A DNA stretch of 12,905 nt, taken from assembly GCA_003641465.1 (NCBI GenBank), contig QNAJ01000016.1, positions 1 to 12,905 on the forward strand. The letters are read 5' to 3'. This DNA is from Verrucomicrobiota bacterium. Lineage in GTDB: Bacteria > Verrucomicrobiota > Kiritimatiellia > B70-G9. Below are positions 1 through 7,360 of this stretch, piece by piece; position 1 is the stretch's first letter; each line of letters begins with the position of its first letter. A program made the translations under genes and the position numbers. The notes beneath the pieces are model-generated. The model was not told where the DNA came from. It did no database searches and worked only from the letters and a program-made list of their open reading frames with translations.

Positions 1-2864
1 TCCTCGTAGATGCGATCCATCAGATCCATGAAGAGGTTGTAGGCCTCGCGCTTGTATTCGACGATCGGGTCGCGCTGCCCGTAGGCCCGCAGGGCAATCC
101 CCTCCCGCAGTGAATCCATCGCCCGCAGGAATTCCTGCCAGTGGGAATCAATGGCTTGCAGGATCATCGCCCGTTCCATCTCCCGCAGCGCCTCCGGTTC
201 CTCAGCCGCCGCCTTGGCCTCGTAAGCCTTACGGATTGCCGCCGCCACCACGTCGGTCACCTTCTCGGGATCAGGCCACGCCTCCGCCAGCTGATCCGGA
301 CTGATGCCCAAAGGAAAAACACTGTTCACCCATGCGGTGAATTCCGACAGGGCCGCTTCCTCCCCTCCAGCAGCCAATGACTCGGCCTGCTCATACACCA
401 CATCTGCTGCAATTTCGTAAAGGTGTGCCCGCACATCCGCGGCGCGGACGATAGAACTCCGGAAGTCGTATATCACCTCCCGCTGCCGGTTCATCACATC
501 GTCGTATTCGAGGGTCCGTTTCCGGATAGCAAAATTATGCTGCTCCACACGCCGCTGGGCGTTCTCAATGGAGCGATTCAGCCAGCGATGCTCCAGTACC
601 TGTCCTTCTTCCAGACCCAACTTCTCCATGATCCCGGCGATGCGGTCGGACCCGAAAAGCCGCATCAGGTCGTCTTCCAGAGACACGAAAAACTGTGAGC
701 AGCCGGGGTCGCCCTGCCGCGCGCACCTACCCCTCAACTGGCGGTCAATCCGCCGGGCTTCATGCCGCTCGCTGCCGATCACGAACAACCCACAGGGTTT
801 CTCCTGCAGCAACTGCCGGAGGGTTTTCCCGTTGACGCGGTCGTCCAGGGTGAGATCCGACTCGATCACCCGCCGGTCCAGGTACACCACGCCCTCACCC
901 AGCTTGATATCGGTTCCGCGTCCCGCCATGTTGGTCGCTATGGTCACCGCACCTTTCTGACCTGCGCGGGCTACAATCTCCGCCTCCCGCTCATGATTCT
1001 TGGCATTGAGCACGTTGTGTGGAATACCCCGGCGGCGCAGCATGCGGCTGAGAATTTCCGATTTCTCCACCGAGATAGTCCCCACGAGAACCGGCTGGCC
1101 GCGCCGGTGACATTCCTCGATGCGGTCTATGATAGCCGCGAACTTTTCTCTCTGCGTCTTATAGATCAGATCGTTGAAGTCCACCCGCCTCACCGGCCGG
1201 TTGGTGGGTATCACCACCACGTCAAGCCCGTATATCTGATGAAACTCTTCGGCCTCGGTCTCCGCAGTACCGGTCATTCCGGCGAGCTTCTCATACATCC
1301 GAAAGTAATTCTGAATCGTAATCGTGGCCAAGGTCTGAGTTTCCCGTTCAATCTGCACGCCTTCCTTGGCTTCCACGGCTTGATGAAGCCCGTCACTCCA
1401 CCGCCTGCCGGGCATCAGGCGTCCGGTGAATTCATCCACGATGATGACCCGGTTATCCTGGACGACGTAGTCCACGTCCTTCTCATACAGCGTGTAAGCG
1501 CGGATAAGCTGGCTGACATTGTGAATCCTCTCGCTTTTTTCGGCGAACTCAGCCTGCAGCTTACGGCGGCGTTCCAGTTTTTCCTCCGCCGTCAGCGATT
1601 CATCGCCGTCTATTTCCGACAGTGCGGTCGCCAGATCGGGCAGCACGAACATGTCCGGATCGGAGGGGTTGAGTTCTGCACAACCTTTGTCGGTGAGGCT
1701 GGCCTCGTGACCTTTCTCGTCAATGGTGAAAAACAGTTCTTCACGCAGTTCACGCGCCTGCTCCTTGTACATGTCGGTAAGCATCATGGCGTTGACCTTT
1801 TCCAGCAGCTTCCGCACGCGGGGATCTTCCAGCATATGCAGAAGCTGCTTGTTCTTGGGCATACCCTGATGCACCTGATAAAGAAGCTGCATAGCTTCGT
1901 CTTCGGCCCCCTTCTCGATAAGCTGCCGGGCCTTGTGCAACAGACGGTTACAGAGTTCGCGCTGCCGCCGTACCAGTTTCTCCACCCGCGGCTTGAGCTC
2001 GAGAAACTGATGCGTGGAATGAGCCACCGGTCCGGATATGATCAGGGGCGTTCGTGCCTCGTCTATCAGTACGCTGTCCACCTCATCAATGATGGCGTAG
2101 TAGTGTCCGCGCTGTACCATCTCCTCGGGACGGTAGGCCATCCCCATGTCGCGCAGATAGTCAAACCCGAACTCGCTGTTAGTTCCGTAGGTGACATCAC
2201 AGGCATACTGCTGGCGGCGCTCTGCGGGTCCCATCTGGTTCTGAATACAACCGACCGTCAGGCCCAGGAAGCGGTACACGGTACCCATCCACTGGGCGTC
2301 CCGGCGGGCGAGATAATCATTCACTGTAATTACGTGAACGTTATGTCCCGTAAGCGCATTGAGATAAACGGGCATGGTGGCCACCAGGGTCTTACCTTCG
2401 CCGGTGGCCATTTCCGCGATCTTTCCCCGGTGCAGCACGATGGCCCCCATCAGCTGCACATCGAAGGGAACCATATCCCATTTCATGCGGTGACCACACA
2501 CCTCTATCTCTTTTCCGAGCAGGCGGCGGCAGGCGTTCTTCACTACGGCGAAAGCCTCGGGGAGAAGCGGATCGAGAATGCTGTTGTATACGGCACGGAT
2601 CTCCTGCCGGATGCTGAGCTTCTCGCGCTCGTCAAGGGCGGTGGGTAAAGAGCGGCGGAGCTCCTCCAGGCGCTTGGCAGCACCCTCTTCTTTCAGGGCC
2701 GCCCGGACTCTCCGGCGGAACTCATCGGTCTTCGCCGCAAGTTGCTCGTCGGTCAGCTTCTGCAGTTGCTGCTCGATCTCATTGATACGGTCCACCAGCG
2801 GGCGCAGCTTGCGCAGCTCGCGCTCGTTCCTGCTGCCGATGATCTTTCGCAAGACCCACTGCAT
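1..2864 (-). CDS. secA: SecA, preprotein translocase motor ATPase (C-terminus beyond window)
   Basis: SecA is the cytosolic ATPase that drives unfolded preproteins through the SecYEG channel. Reading the minus strand from ATG at 2864-2862 gives 954 uninterrupted codons to the window edge. Visible motifs in order: LPEAFAVVKNA (101-111), Walker A TGEGKT (154-159), VNDYLARRDA (181-190), TYGTNSEFGFDYLRD (225-239), Walker B IIDEVDSVLIDEARTP (258-273), GRLMPGRRWSDGLHQAVEAK (481-500), MTGTAETEAEEF (530-541), VLVGTISVEKSE (592-603), TNMAGRGTD (644-652), IDRQLRGRCARQGDPG (706-721) and the scaffold-end segment LREGIALRAYGQRDP (919-933). Compared with E. coli SecA there are extra stretches before Walker A (about residues 55-95 and 117-130) and after the ISGP motif (about 281-375). 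Large SecAs of this kind occur in PVC and Bacteroidetes bacteria. The C-terminal tail, including any zinc-binding motif, lies outside. It is divergent from icd. No strong ribosome-binding site precedes the ATG; a GTG one codon upstream (2867) is an alternative start. Confidence 0.97.
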   Translation of the reverse strand, partial: MQWVLRKIIGSRNERELRKLRPLVDRINEIEQQLQKLTDEQLAAKTDEFRRRVRAALKEEGAAKRLEELRRSLPTALDEREKLSIRQEIRAVYNSILDPLLPEAFAVVKNACRRLLGKEIEVCGHRMKWDMVPFDVQLMGAIVLHRGKIAEMATGEGKTLVATMPVYLNALTGHNVHVITVNDYLARRDAQWMGTVYRFLGLTVGCIQNQMGPAERRQQYACDVTYGTNSEFGFDYLRDMGMAYRPEEMVQRGHYYAIIDEVDSVLIDEARTPLIISGPVAHSTHQFLELKPRVEKLVRRQRELCNRLLHKARQLIEKGAEDEAMQLLYQVHQGMPKNKQLLHMLEDPRVRKLLEKVNAMMLTDMYKEQARELREELFFTIDEKGHEASLTDKGCAELNPSDPDMFVLPDLATALSEIDGDESLTAEEKLERRRKLQAEFAEKSERIHNVSQLIRAYTLYEKDVDYVVQDNRVIIVDEFTGRLMPGRRWSDGLHQAVEAKEGVQIERETQTLATITIQNYFRMYEKLAGMTGTAETEAEEFHQIYGLDVVVIPTNRPVRRVDFNDLIYKTQREKFAAIIDRIEECHRRGQPVLVGTISVEKSEILSRMLRRRGIPHNVLNAKNHEREAEIVARAGQKGAVTIATNMAGRGTDIKLGEGVVYLDRRVIESDLTLDDRVNGKTLRQLLQEKPCGLFVIGSERHEARRIDRQLRGRCARQGDPGCSQFFVSLEDDLMRLFGSDRIAGIMEKLGLEEGQVLEHRWLNRSIENAQRRVEQHNFAIRKRTLEYDDVMNRQREVIYDFRSSIVRAADVRAHLYEIAADVVYEQAESLAAGGEEAALSEFTAWVNSVFPLGISPDQLAEAWPDPEKVTDVVAAAIRKAYEAKAAAEEPEALREMERAMILQAIDSHWQEFLRAMDSLREGIALRAYGQRDPIVEYKREAYNLFMDLMDRIYE

Positions 2865-2939
2865 CACTGTATCACCCGATCCCGTCCGCTCCGCGGGTGT
2901 GCTCTACCGGTAAGGGGGGCCGGCGCCGGAATCCAAAAG

Positions 2940-2968
2940 ACTTTAAGCCCCAACACACCGATACGCAA
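2940..2968 (-). promoter_or_regulatory. possible secA promoter
   Basis: On the minus strand TTGCGT (2968-2963) and TAAAGT (2945-2940) are separated by 17 bp, about 75 bp upstream of the secA start. The matches to the sigma-70 consensus are 3/6 and 4/6, so this is only a candidate. A 10-bp perfect palindrome, CCGGCGCCGG at 2920-2929, lies between it and the gene and would fall in the secA leader. Confidence 0.3.
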
Positions 2969-2995
2969 GTCCCCCCGCCCGGCCCGGTTTCCCTC

Positions 2996-3024
2996 TAGAC
3001 AAGGCTGTCTCCCCTTCATATAAA
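2996..3024 (+). promoter_or_regulatory. sigma-70-type promoter of the icd-rfaE2-hldD operon
   Basis: TAGACA at 2996-3001 (5/6 match to the -35 consensus) and TATAAA at 3019-3024 (5/6 match to the -10) are exactly 17 bp apart. Transcription would start near 3031, giving a leader of about 30 nt before icd. This is the best match to a housekeeping promoter in the 196-bp divergent secA/icd region. Confidence 0.65.
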
Positions 3025-3060
3025 CGCGGGAGCACTCCAGATGTCGGAAGTAATGATGTG

Positions 3061-4323
3061 ATGAAGGCCAAGTCGAGAATCATCGTTCCGGAAGATGGCG
3101 CCCCGATATCCATGGGAAATGACGGCCGGCTCAAGGTGCCGGACCGGCCTATCATCCCATATATCGAAGGCGACGGCATCGGCCCGGATATCACCCGGGC
3201 AGCCATGACGGTATGGAACGCTGCCGTATCCAAGGCCTACCGGGGAAAGCGTTCCGTGGCATGGATGGAGATCTACGCCGGCGAAAAGGCCGCGCGCCTG
3301 TACGGCGAGGGCGTGTGGCTGCCCGGGGAGACTCTGGAGGCCATCCGGCGTTTCCTGGTGGCGGTCAAGGGGCCTCTGACCACTCCAGTGGCGGGCGGGA
3401 TACGGAGCCTGAACGTGGCGCTCCGACAGGAGCTCGACCTGTACGTCTGCCTGCGCCCTGTTCGCTGGTTTCAGGGAGTGCCTTCCCCCGTACGGCGGCC
3501 GGAACTCACCGACATGGTCATATTCCGGGAAAATTCGGAAGACATCTACGCCGGCATCGAGTGGCCGGCGGGCTCGGCGGAATGCCGCCGCGTGATAGAC
3601 TTTCTTGTGCGGGAAATGGGGGTAGACAAGATCCGGTTCCCTGAAACGTCGGGGATCGGTATCAAACCCGTGTCGCGGGACGGCACGCGCCGTCTGGTGC
3701 GGGCGGCGATCCGTTATGCTCTGGAAAACGGACGGCGTTCGGTGACCCTGGTTCACAAGGGAAACATCATGAAGTTCACCGAGGGGGCCTTCCGGGACTG
3801 GGGATATGAACTGGCGCGCGACGAGTTTGGTGCCCAGCCTCTCGACGGTGGTCCCTGGCACGTAATCCGGACCGGCAGCCGCGAGCTGGTCATCAAGGAT
3901 GTGATCACCGATGCCTTTCTTCAGCAGATACTCACGCGGCCCCAGGAGTATGACATTATCGCGACCATGAATCTCAATGGTGACTACATTTCCGACGCCG
4001 CCGCTGCCTGCGTAGGAGGCATCGGTATCGCACCGGGCGGAAACATAAATTTTGAGACGGGTCACGCCGTGTTCGAGGCTACCCACGGCACCGCCCCCAA
4101 GTATGCGGGACAGGATAAGGTCAATCCTTCTTCCCTGATCCTGTCCGGCGAGATGATGTTTCGCTATATCGGGTGGACGGAGGCTGCGGATCTTATCATC
4201 CGGGGGCTCGAGAAGACCATTCGCAACAAAACGGTGACGTATGACTTCCACCGCCTGATGGAAGGCGCTACGCTGGTCAAGTGCAGTGAGTTCGGCCGGG
4301 CTGTTGCGGAGAACATGGAATGA
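3061..4323 (+). CDS. icd: NADP-dependent isocitrate dehydrogenase
   Basis: The enzyme oxidises isocitrate to 2-oxoglutarate and CO2 in the TCA cycle, making NADPH. The 420-residue product is close to E. coli Icd over its whole length: PIIPYIEGDGIGPD near the N-terminus, GGIRSLNVALRQELDLY (112-128), MVIFRENSEDIYAGIEW (152-168), TLVHKGNIMKFTEGAF (229-244), MNLNGDYISD (303-312) and FEATHGTAPKYAGQDKVNP (338-356). Substrate-loop Ser116 (E. coli Ser113, the AceK phosphorylation site), Tyr163, Lys233 and metal ligands Asp308 and Asp312 are kept. The NADP determinants Lys347, Tyr348, Val354, Tyr394 and Arg398 are all present, so NADP rather than NAD is expected. A GGAAG at 3046-3050 serves as ribosome-binding site. 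GTG at 3058 directly before the ATG is an equally possible start. The stop overlaps the rfaE2 start by 4 bp. Confidence 0.96.
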   Translation: MKAKSRIIVPEDGAPISMGNDGRLKVPDRPIIPYIEGDGIGPDITRAAMTVWNAAVSKAYRGKRSVAWMEIYAGEKAARLYGEGVWLPGETLEAIRRFLVAVKGPLTTPVAGGIRSLNVALRQELDLYVCLRPVRWFQGVPSPVRRPELTDMVIFRENSEDIYAGIEWPAGSAECRRVIDFLVREMGVDKIRFPETSGIGIKPVSRDGTRRLVRAAIRYALENGRRSVTLVHKGNIMKFTEGAFRDWGYELARDEFGAQPLDGGPWHVIRTGSRELVIKDVITDAFLQQILTRPQEYDIIATMNLNGDYISDAAAACVGGIGIAPGGNINFETGHAVFEATHGTAPKYAGQDKVNPSSLILSGEMMFRYIGWTEAADLIIRGLEKTIRNKTVTYDFHRLMEGATLVKCSEFGRAVAENME

Positions 4324-4832
4324 CATACGACACCAGCCGAAAGATAGTTCCACGCCCCCGTATCAGCGGACTGGCACGGGAATTGCACCGGGAAGGGCGT
4401 CGTATCGTCTTCACCAACGGATGCTTCGATATCCTCCACGCCGGACATATCATGTCCCTGGAATGGGCCCGCCGGCAGGGTGATGTACTGATCGTGGGCG
4501 TGAATTCCGACGCCTCAGTGCGCCGATTGAAAGGACCCGGCCGCCCCATCAATCCGGAAGGGGATCGTGCTCGGGTGCTGGCCGCCATGGAAGCGGTTGA
4601 CTATGTGGTTCTCTTCGAGGAAGACGAACCCGCTGCGCTGATCGGTGAAATCCTTCCCGATATACTGGTGAAAGGTGGGGATTGGAGTCGTTACATCAGC
4701 GGGCGGGAGATTGTCGAGAAGCACGGAGGGCGCGTCCTGCTGGCACCTCTGCTGGAGGGAAGATCAACGACCGGAATTATCCAGCGAATCATGCAATCCG
4801 CGATGCAGGAAGGGGAAACCGGCGATGCATGA
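4320..4832 (+). CDS. rfaE2: D-glycero-beta-D-manno-heptose 1-phosphate adenylyltransferase
   Basis: The predicted reaction transfers AMP from ATP to heptose-1-phosphate, giving ADP-D,D-heptose, the precursor of the LPS inner-core heptoses. The 170-residue protein is a stand-alone version of the C-terminal domain of E. coli HldE; the kinase half (HldE1) is not in the window. Seen in the sequence: nucleotidyltransferase start FTNGCFDILHAGH (31-43) with the HxGH motif His40-His43, VGVNSDASVRRLKGPGRPI (59-77), LPDILVKGGDW (112-122) and EGRSTTGIIQRI (146-157). The start ATG lies in an ATGA overlap with the icd stop, and the 3' end overlaps hldD by 8 bp, so translational coupling is likely. Bifunctional HldE is excluded by length. 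Confidence 0.94.
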   Translation: MTYDTSRKIVPRPRISGLARELHREGRRIVFTNGCFDILHAGHIMSLEWARRQGDVLIVGVNSDASVRRLKGPGRPINPEGDRARVLAAMEAVDYVVLFEEDEPAALIGEILPDILVKGGDWSRYISGREIVEKHGGRVLLAPLLEGRSTTGIIQRIMQSAMQEGETGDA

Positions 4833-5802
4833 GAAGATCATTGTCACCGGCGGAGCCGGATTCATCGGCTGCAATCTGATAGCCGAGCTCAACCGGCGGG
4901 GGCGCAGCGACATACTGATCGTGGATGAACTCGGTGCCGACGGGCGGAAATGGAAGAATCTGGTCGGCCTGCGCTTCAGCGACTACCTGCACAAGGACCG
5001 CTTCCGCACCCTCCTCGCTTCGGGGCCCCTGCCTTCTCCGGATGTGGTCTTTCATCTCGGGGCCTGCAGCGTGACCACTGAATCCGATGCCGACTACCTG
5101 GCTGACAACAATTTCGCTTTCAGCAAGGAATTGTGCACCTGGACGCTGCGGAAGGGCGCGCGGTTCATCTACGCGTCCAGTGCAGCGACCTACGGAGATA
5201 GGTCCCAAGGCTACTCCGATGCCCTTGAAGTGCTGCCGCGGCTGCGGCCACTCAATATGTATGCGTTTTCCAAGCACATGTTCGATCTGTGGGCGAAGGA
5301 ACGCGGCCTGTTTCAGCTGATTGTGGGTCTGAAATATTTCAATGTGTACGGCCCACACGAAGAGCACAAGGGCGAGATGCGTTCCGTGGTCCACAAAGCC
5401 TTCGAGCAGATCATGGAAACCGGCAGGGTGCGGCTCTTCAGGTCATACCGGCCTGACTACCGTGACGGAGAGCAGAAACGCGATTTCATCTACGTGAAAG
5501 ATGCGGTCAAGGTTACCCTTTTCTTCATGGACCACGCGAACATCTCGGGGCTCTTCAATTGCGGAACCGGTCTAGCCCGCACCTGGAACGACCTTGCCAG
5601 GGCGGTTTTCGACGCCTTGGGACGTAAGCCCCGGATTGAGTACATCGAAATGCCGCCGGGTCTCAGCGCCCGCTATCAGTACCATACCGAGGCCGACATA
5701 ACCCGTCTGAGACAGGCGGGCTACCGCGATGATTTCATGTCGCTGGAGGACGGGATCCGCGACTACGTCCACTCCTATCTCCTGCCGAACCGGTCGGAAT
5801 GA
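4825..5802 (+). CDS. hldD: ADP-L-glycero-D-manno-heptose 6-epimerase
   Basis: HldD (RfaD) inverts C6 of ADP-D-glycero-D-manno-heptose to give the L,D form used for the LPS core, the step after RfaE2. The product has 325 residues (E. coli 310) and is an extended short-chain dehydrogenase/reductase. Visible are the Rossmann glycine motif TGGAGFIG (8-15), FHLGACSVTTE (76-86), ASSAATYGDRS (117-127), catalytic Tyr146 and Lys150 in MYAFSK, KYFNVYGPHEEHKGEM (170-185) with Lys182 matching the second E. coli catalytic base (Lys178), FNCGTG (244-249), and ARYQYHTEADITRLRQAGY near the end. The start at 4825 was preferred to in-frame upstream codons because the protein then begins right before the Rossmann strand, and GGAAGGGG lies just upstream at 4808-4815. 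No terminator is visible after the stop; the next promoter begins 33 bp on. Confidence 0.95.
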   Translation: MHEKIIVTGGAGFIGCNLIAELNRRGRSDILIVDELGADGRKWKNLVGLRFSDYLHKDRFRTLLASGPLPSPDVVFHLGACSVTTESDADYLADNNFAFSKELCTWTLRKGARFIYASSAATYGDRSQGYSDALEVLPRLRPLNMYAFSKHMFDLWAKERGLFQLIVGLKYFNVYGPHEEHKGEMRSVVHKAFEQIMETGRVRLFRSYRPDYRDGEQKRDFIYVKDAVKVTLFFMDHANISGLFNCGTGLARTWNDLARAVFDALGRKPRIEYIEMPPGLSARYQYHTEADITRLRQAGYRDDFMSLEDGIRDYVHSYLLPNRSE

Positions 5803-5835
5803 ACGGCCGCTGATGAGAATCTGGTTCGCCGAGGG

Positions 5836-5864
5836 TTGACAGACCCCACGCACCGTGCTAGCCT
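5836..5864 (+). promoter_or_regulatory. promoter of the ROK-deacetylase-deaminase operon
   Basis: A perfect -35 hexamer TTGACA (5836-5841) and TAGCCT (5859-5864, 3/6 match to the -10) have the ideal 17-bp spacing. Transcription would start near 5871, inside the operator described next. A strong -35 and weak -10 with a palindrome over the start site suggest a repressible promoter (inference). Confidence 0.6.
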
Positions 5865-5865
5865 G

Positions 5866-5890
5866 ACTTACTAAGGAAACCTTATTAAGT
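5866..5890 (+). promoter_or_regulatory. 25-bp palindromic operator, copy 1
   Basis: The left arm is ACTTACTAAGG (5866-5876), the spacer AAA, and the right arm CCTTATTAAGT (5880-5890). The arms are complementary at 10 of 11 positions. The site begins 2 bp after the -10 box and ends one base before the GGAGG ribosome-binding site (5892-5896) of the ROK gene. There is no T-run after it, so it is not a terminator. A near copy with the same layout lies at 9262-9286. A repressor bound here would cover the transcription start. Confidence 0.7.
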
Positions 5891-5902
5891 CGGAGGAAAA
5901 AC

Positions 5903-7360
5903 ATGGTCTCCAGGACAGATTACATGAGAGGTTCCGTGCCCCGTATCCGGCCACCGCTCGACCCGGGCTTCTATCCTCTGATCCTGCAGATGCAGGCGCT
6001 TGAGCTCTCTGTCAGACCTGAAATATCCGCAGAGAAAATAACCATCGCCCTGCGCCGCAACAGCGGGCAGATCTCACACTACAGCTTGAGAATCCCTCCG
6101 CGATCCCGAGAGCCTGACCCGGCGACCTTCTTCTGCATCGAGCGCACGGTGAAGTTCCTGCTCTGGTCACGGGGCGCATTCGAGGTGACTCTCAGCGGGC
6201 CCCGCTGGATTGCCGATCGTCTCTCCGCCATCTACTGCGAATCCGGAAAGAGAGCCTTCGACGCTCAGATGATGGAACGCATATACGGGCATCCGCTGGA
6301 AATCAGACACGCCCCTACGGTAGAAGAATTGCCGCCACCCAACGAGGAGTCCTCCCCTCTCGGCGGGCATCTCGATGGCTGCCGCATCGGGTTCGATCTG
6401 GGCGCCAGCGACTATAAGCTGGCATCAATGCTCGAAGGCAAGGTGCTCTTTCACGCCGAGATCCCATGGAATCCCAAGGACCAATCCGACCCCTCCTACC
6501 ACTTCGCAGAGATTTCGTCCGGACTCAAGCTCGCCGCATCAAAATTGCCGCGCGTGGATGCAATAGGTGGCAGTGCCGCCGGTGTCTACGTGGACAATCA
6601 GGTGAAAGTGGCCTCCCTATTCCGTTCCGTGCCGGCACAAGCCTTCGAAGCCCGCGTGCGGCCGATGTTTCTCCGGTTGGCCGAACAGTGGCGGGTCCCC
6701 TTCACCGTCGTTAACGACGGGGAAGTCACCGCACTGGCCGGAGGGCTGTCCATCGGAAGCGGATCGCTGCTCGGTATTGCCCTGGGATCCAGTCAGGCCG
6801 CCGGCTATCTCGACGGTAAAGGCCGGATTACGGGGTGGCTGAATGAACTCGCCTTTGCTCCCGTGGATGCCAGCCAGGCTGCCGCCCGTGATGAATGGTC
6901 CGGAGACCTGGGGGTCGGCGCCAGCTATTTCTGGCAGCAGGCGGTGAACCGGCTGGCGCAGCGGGCGGGCTTCAACCTTGATCCCGGAATGAACCTGGCC
7001 GAGCGGTTGAAGTACGTGCAGCAGCGTGCTGATCAGGGTGATCCAGCAGCCCGAGGGGTAGCAGAAACCATCGGAGTCTACCTCGGATATACGCTTCCCT
7101 ACTACGCCCGGTTCTATGATTTGCGGCATGTTCTGGTTCTCGGACGCGTTACGTCCGGCACCTTCGGCGATGTGATTGTCAGCACCGCCGAAGAGGTCCT
7201 GAAAAAGGAGTTCCCACATCTCGCCGCAAGCATCTCGCTGCATGTTCCCGGTGAAGAAACCCGGCGCGTCGGCCAAGCGGTGGCCGCTGCTACCCTGCCG
7301 GAAACCGGAGCGGCATCATCGCGGTGCGCCGTACCGGAAAATGGAGCGGCAGAAGCATGA
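5903..7360 (+). CDS. divergent ROK-family (ASKHA-fold) protein with a novel N-terminal region
   Basis: ROK proteins are sugar kinases (glucose, GlcNAc, ManNAc) or sugar-sensing repressors. This 485-residue product is longer than a typical ROK kinase (about 300). Residues 1 to about 155 match no domain I recognise and show no clear helix-turn-helix. The ROK-like core follows: phosphate-1 motif FDLGASDYK (164-172), AIGGSAAGVYVDN (220-232), VVNDGEVTALAGG (269-281) with the presumed catalytic Asp272, GIALGSSQAAG (291-301), and VLVLGRVTSGTFGD (410-423). The ExGH motif appears as ELAF (315-318), so its His is gone, and the zinc motif CxCGxxGCxE is absent. The usual GTG glycine turn is GSS. It may be a kinase with unusual specificity or a non-catalytic sensor. 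GGAGG (5892-5896) lies 6 bp before the ATG. The stop overlaps the deacetylase start in ATGA. It is the first gene of an operator-controlled operon. Confidence 0.75.
   Translation: MVSRTDYMRGSVPRIRPPLDPGFYPLILQMQALELSVRPEISAEKITIALRRNSGQISHYSLRIPPRSREPDPATFFCIERTVKFLLWSRGAFEVTLSGPRWIADRLSAIYCESGKRAFDAQMMERIYGHPLEIRHAPTVEELPPPNEESSPLGGHLDGCRIGFDLGASDYKLASMLEGKVLFHAEIPWNPKDQSDPSYHFAEISSGLKLAASKLPRVDAIGGSAAGVYVDNQVKVASLFRSVPAQAFEARVRPMFLRLAEQWRVPFTVVNDGEVTALAGGLSIGSGSLLGIALGSSQAAGYLDGKGRITGWLNELAFAPVDASQAAARDEWSGDLGVGASYFWQQAVNRLAQRAGFNLDPGMNLAERLKYVQQRADQGDPAARGVAETIGVYLGYTLPYYARFYDLRHVLVLGRVTSGTFGDVIVSTAEEVLKKEFPHLAASISLHVPGEETRRVGQAVAAATLPETGAASSRCAVPENGAAEA

Noticed and set aside
762..2648. 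Long plus-strand open frame (628 codons) opposite secA
   Set aside because: The minus strand encodes an unmistakable SecA through the whole stretch; the plus frame is rich in His, Leu, Gly and Val without family motifs and is an antisense shadow produced by codon bias.
2920..2929. Perfect palindrome CCGGCGCCGG upstream of secA
   Set aside because: Short GC-only palindromes are expected at this GC content; there is no second copy in a comparable place.
3041..3061. Six-codon open frame (MSEVMM) whose TGA overlaps the icd ATG
   Set aside because: Too short to judge and with no attenuation structure nearby; probably chance in a leader with several ATG triplets.
3016..4353. Minus-strand open frame (445 codons) opposite icd
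   Set aside because: The plus strand encodes full-length Icd with all active-site residues; the antisense translation has no recognisable domain.
5866..5890. Inverted repeat considered as an intrinsic terminator for the hldD operon
   Set aside because: No T-run follows, it is AT-rich, it lies downstream of a good promoter, and it has a matching copy at another promoter, so an operator explains it better.
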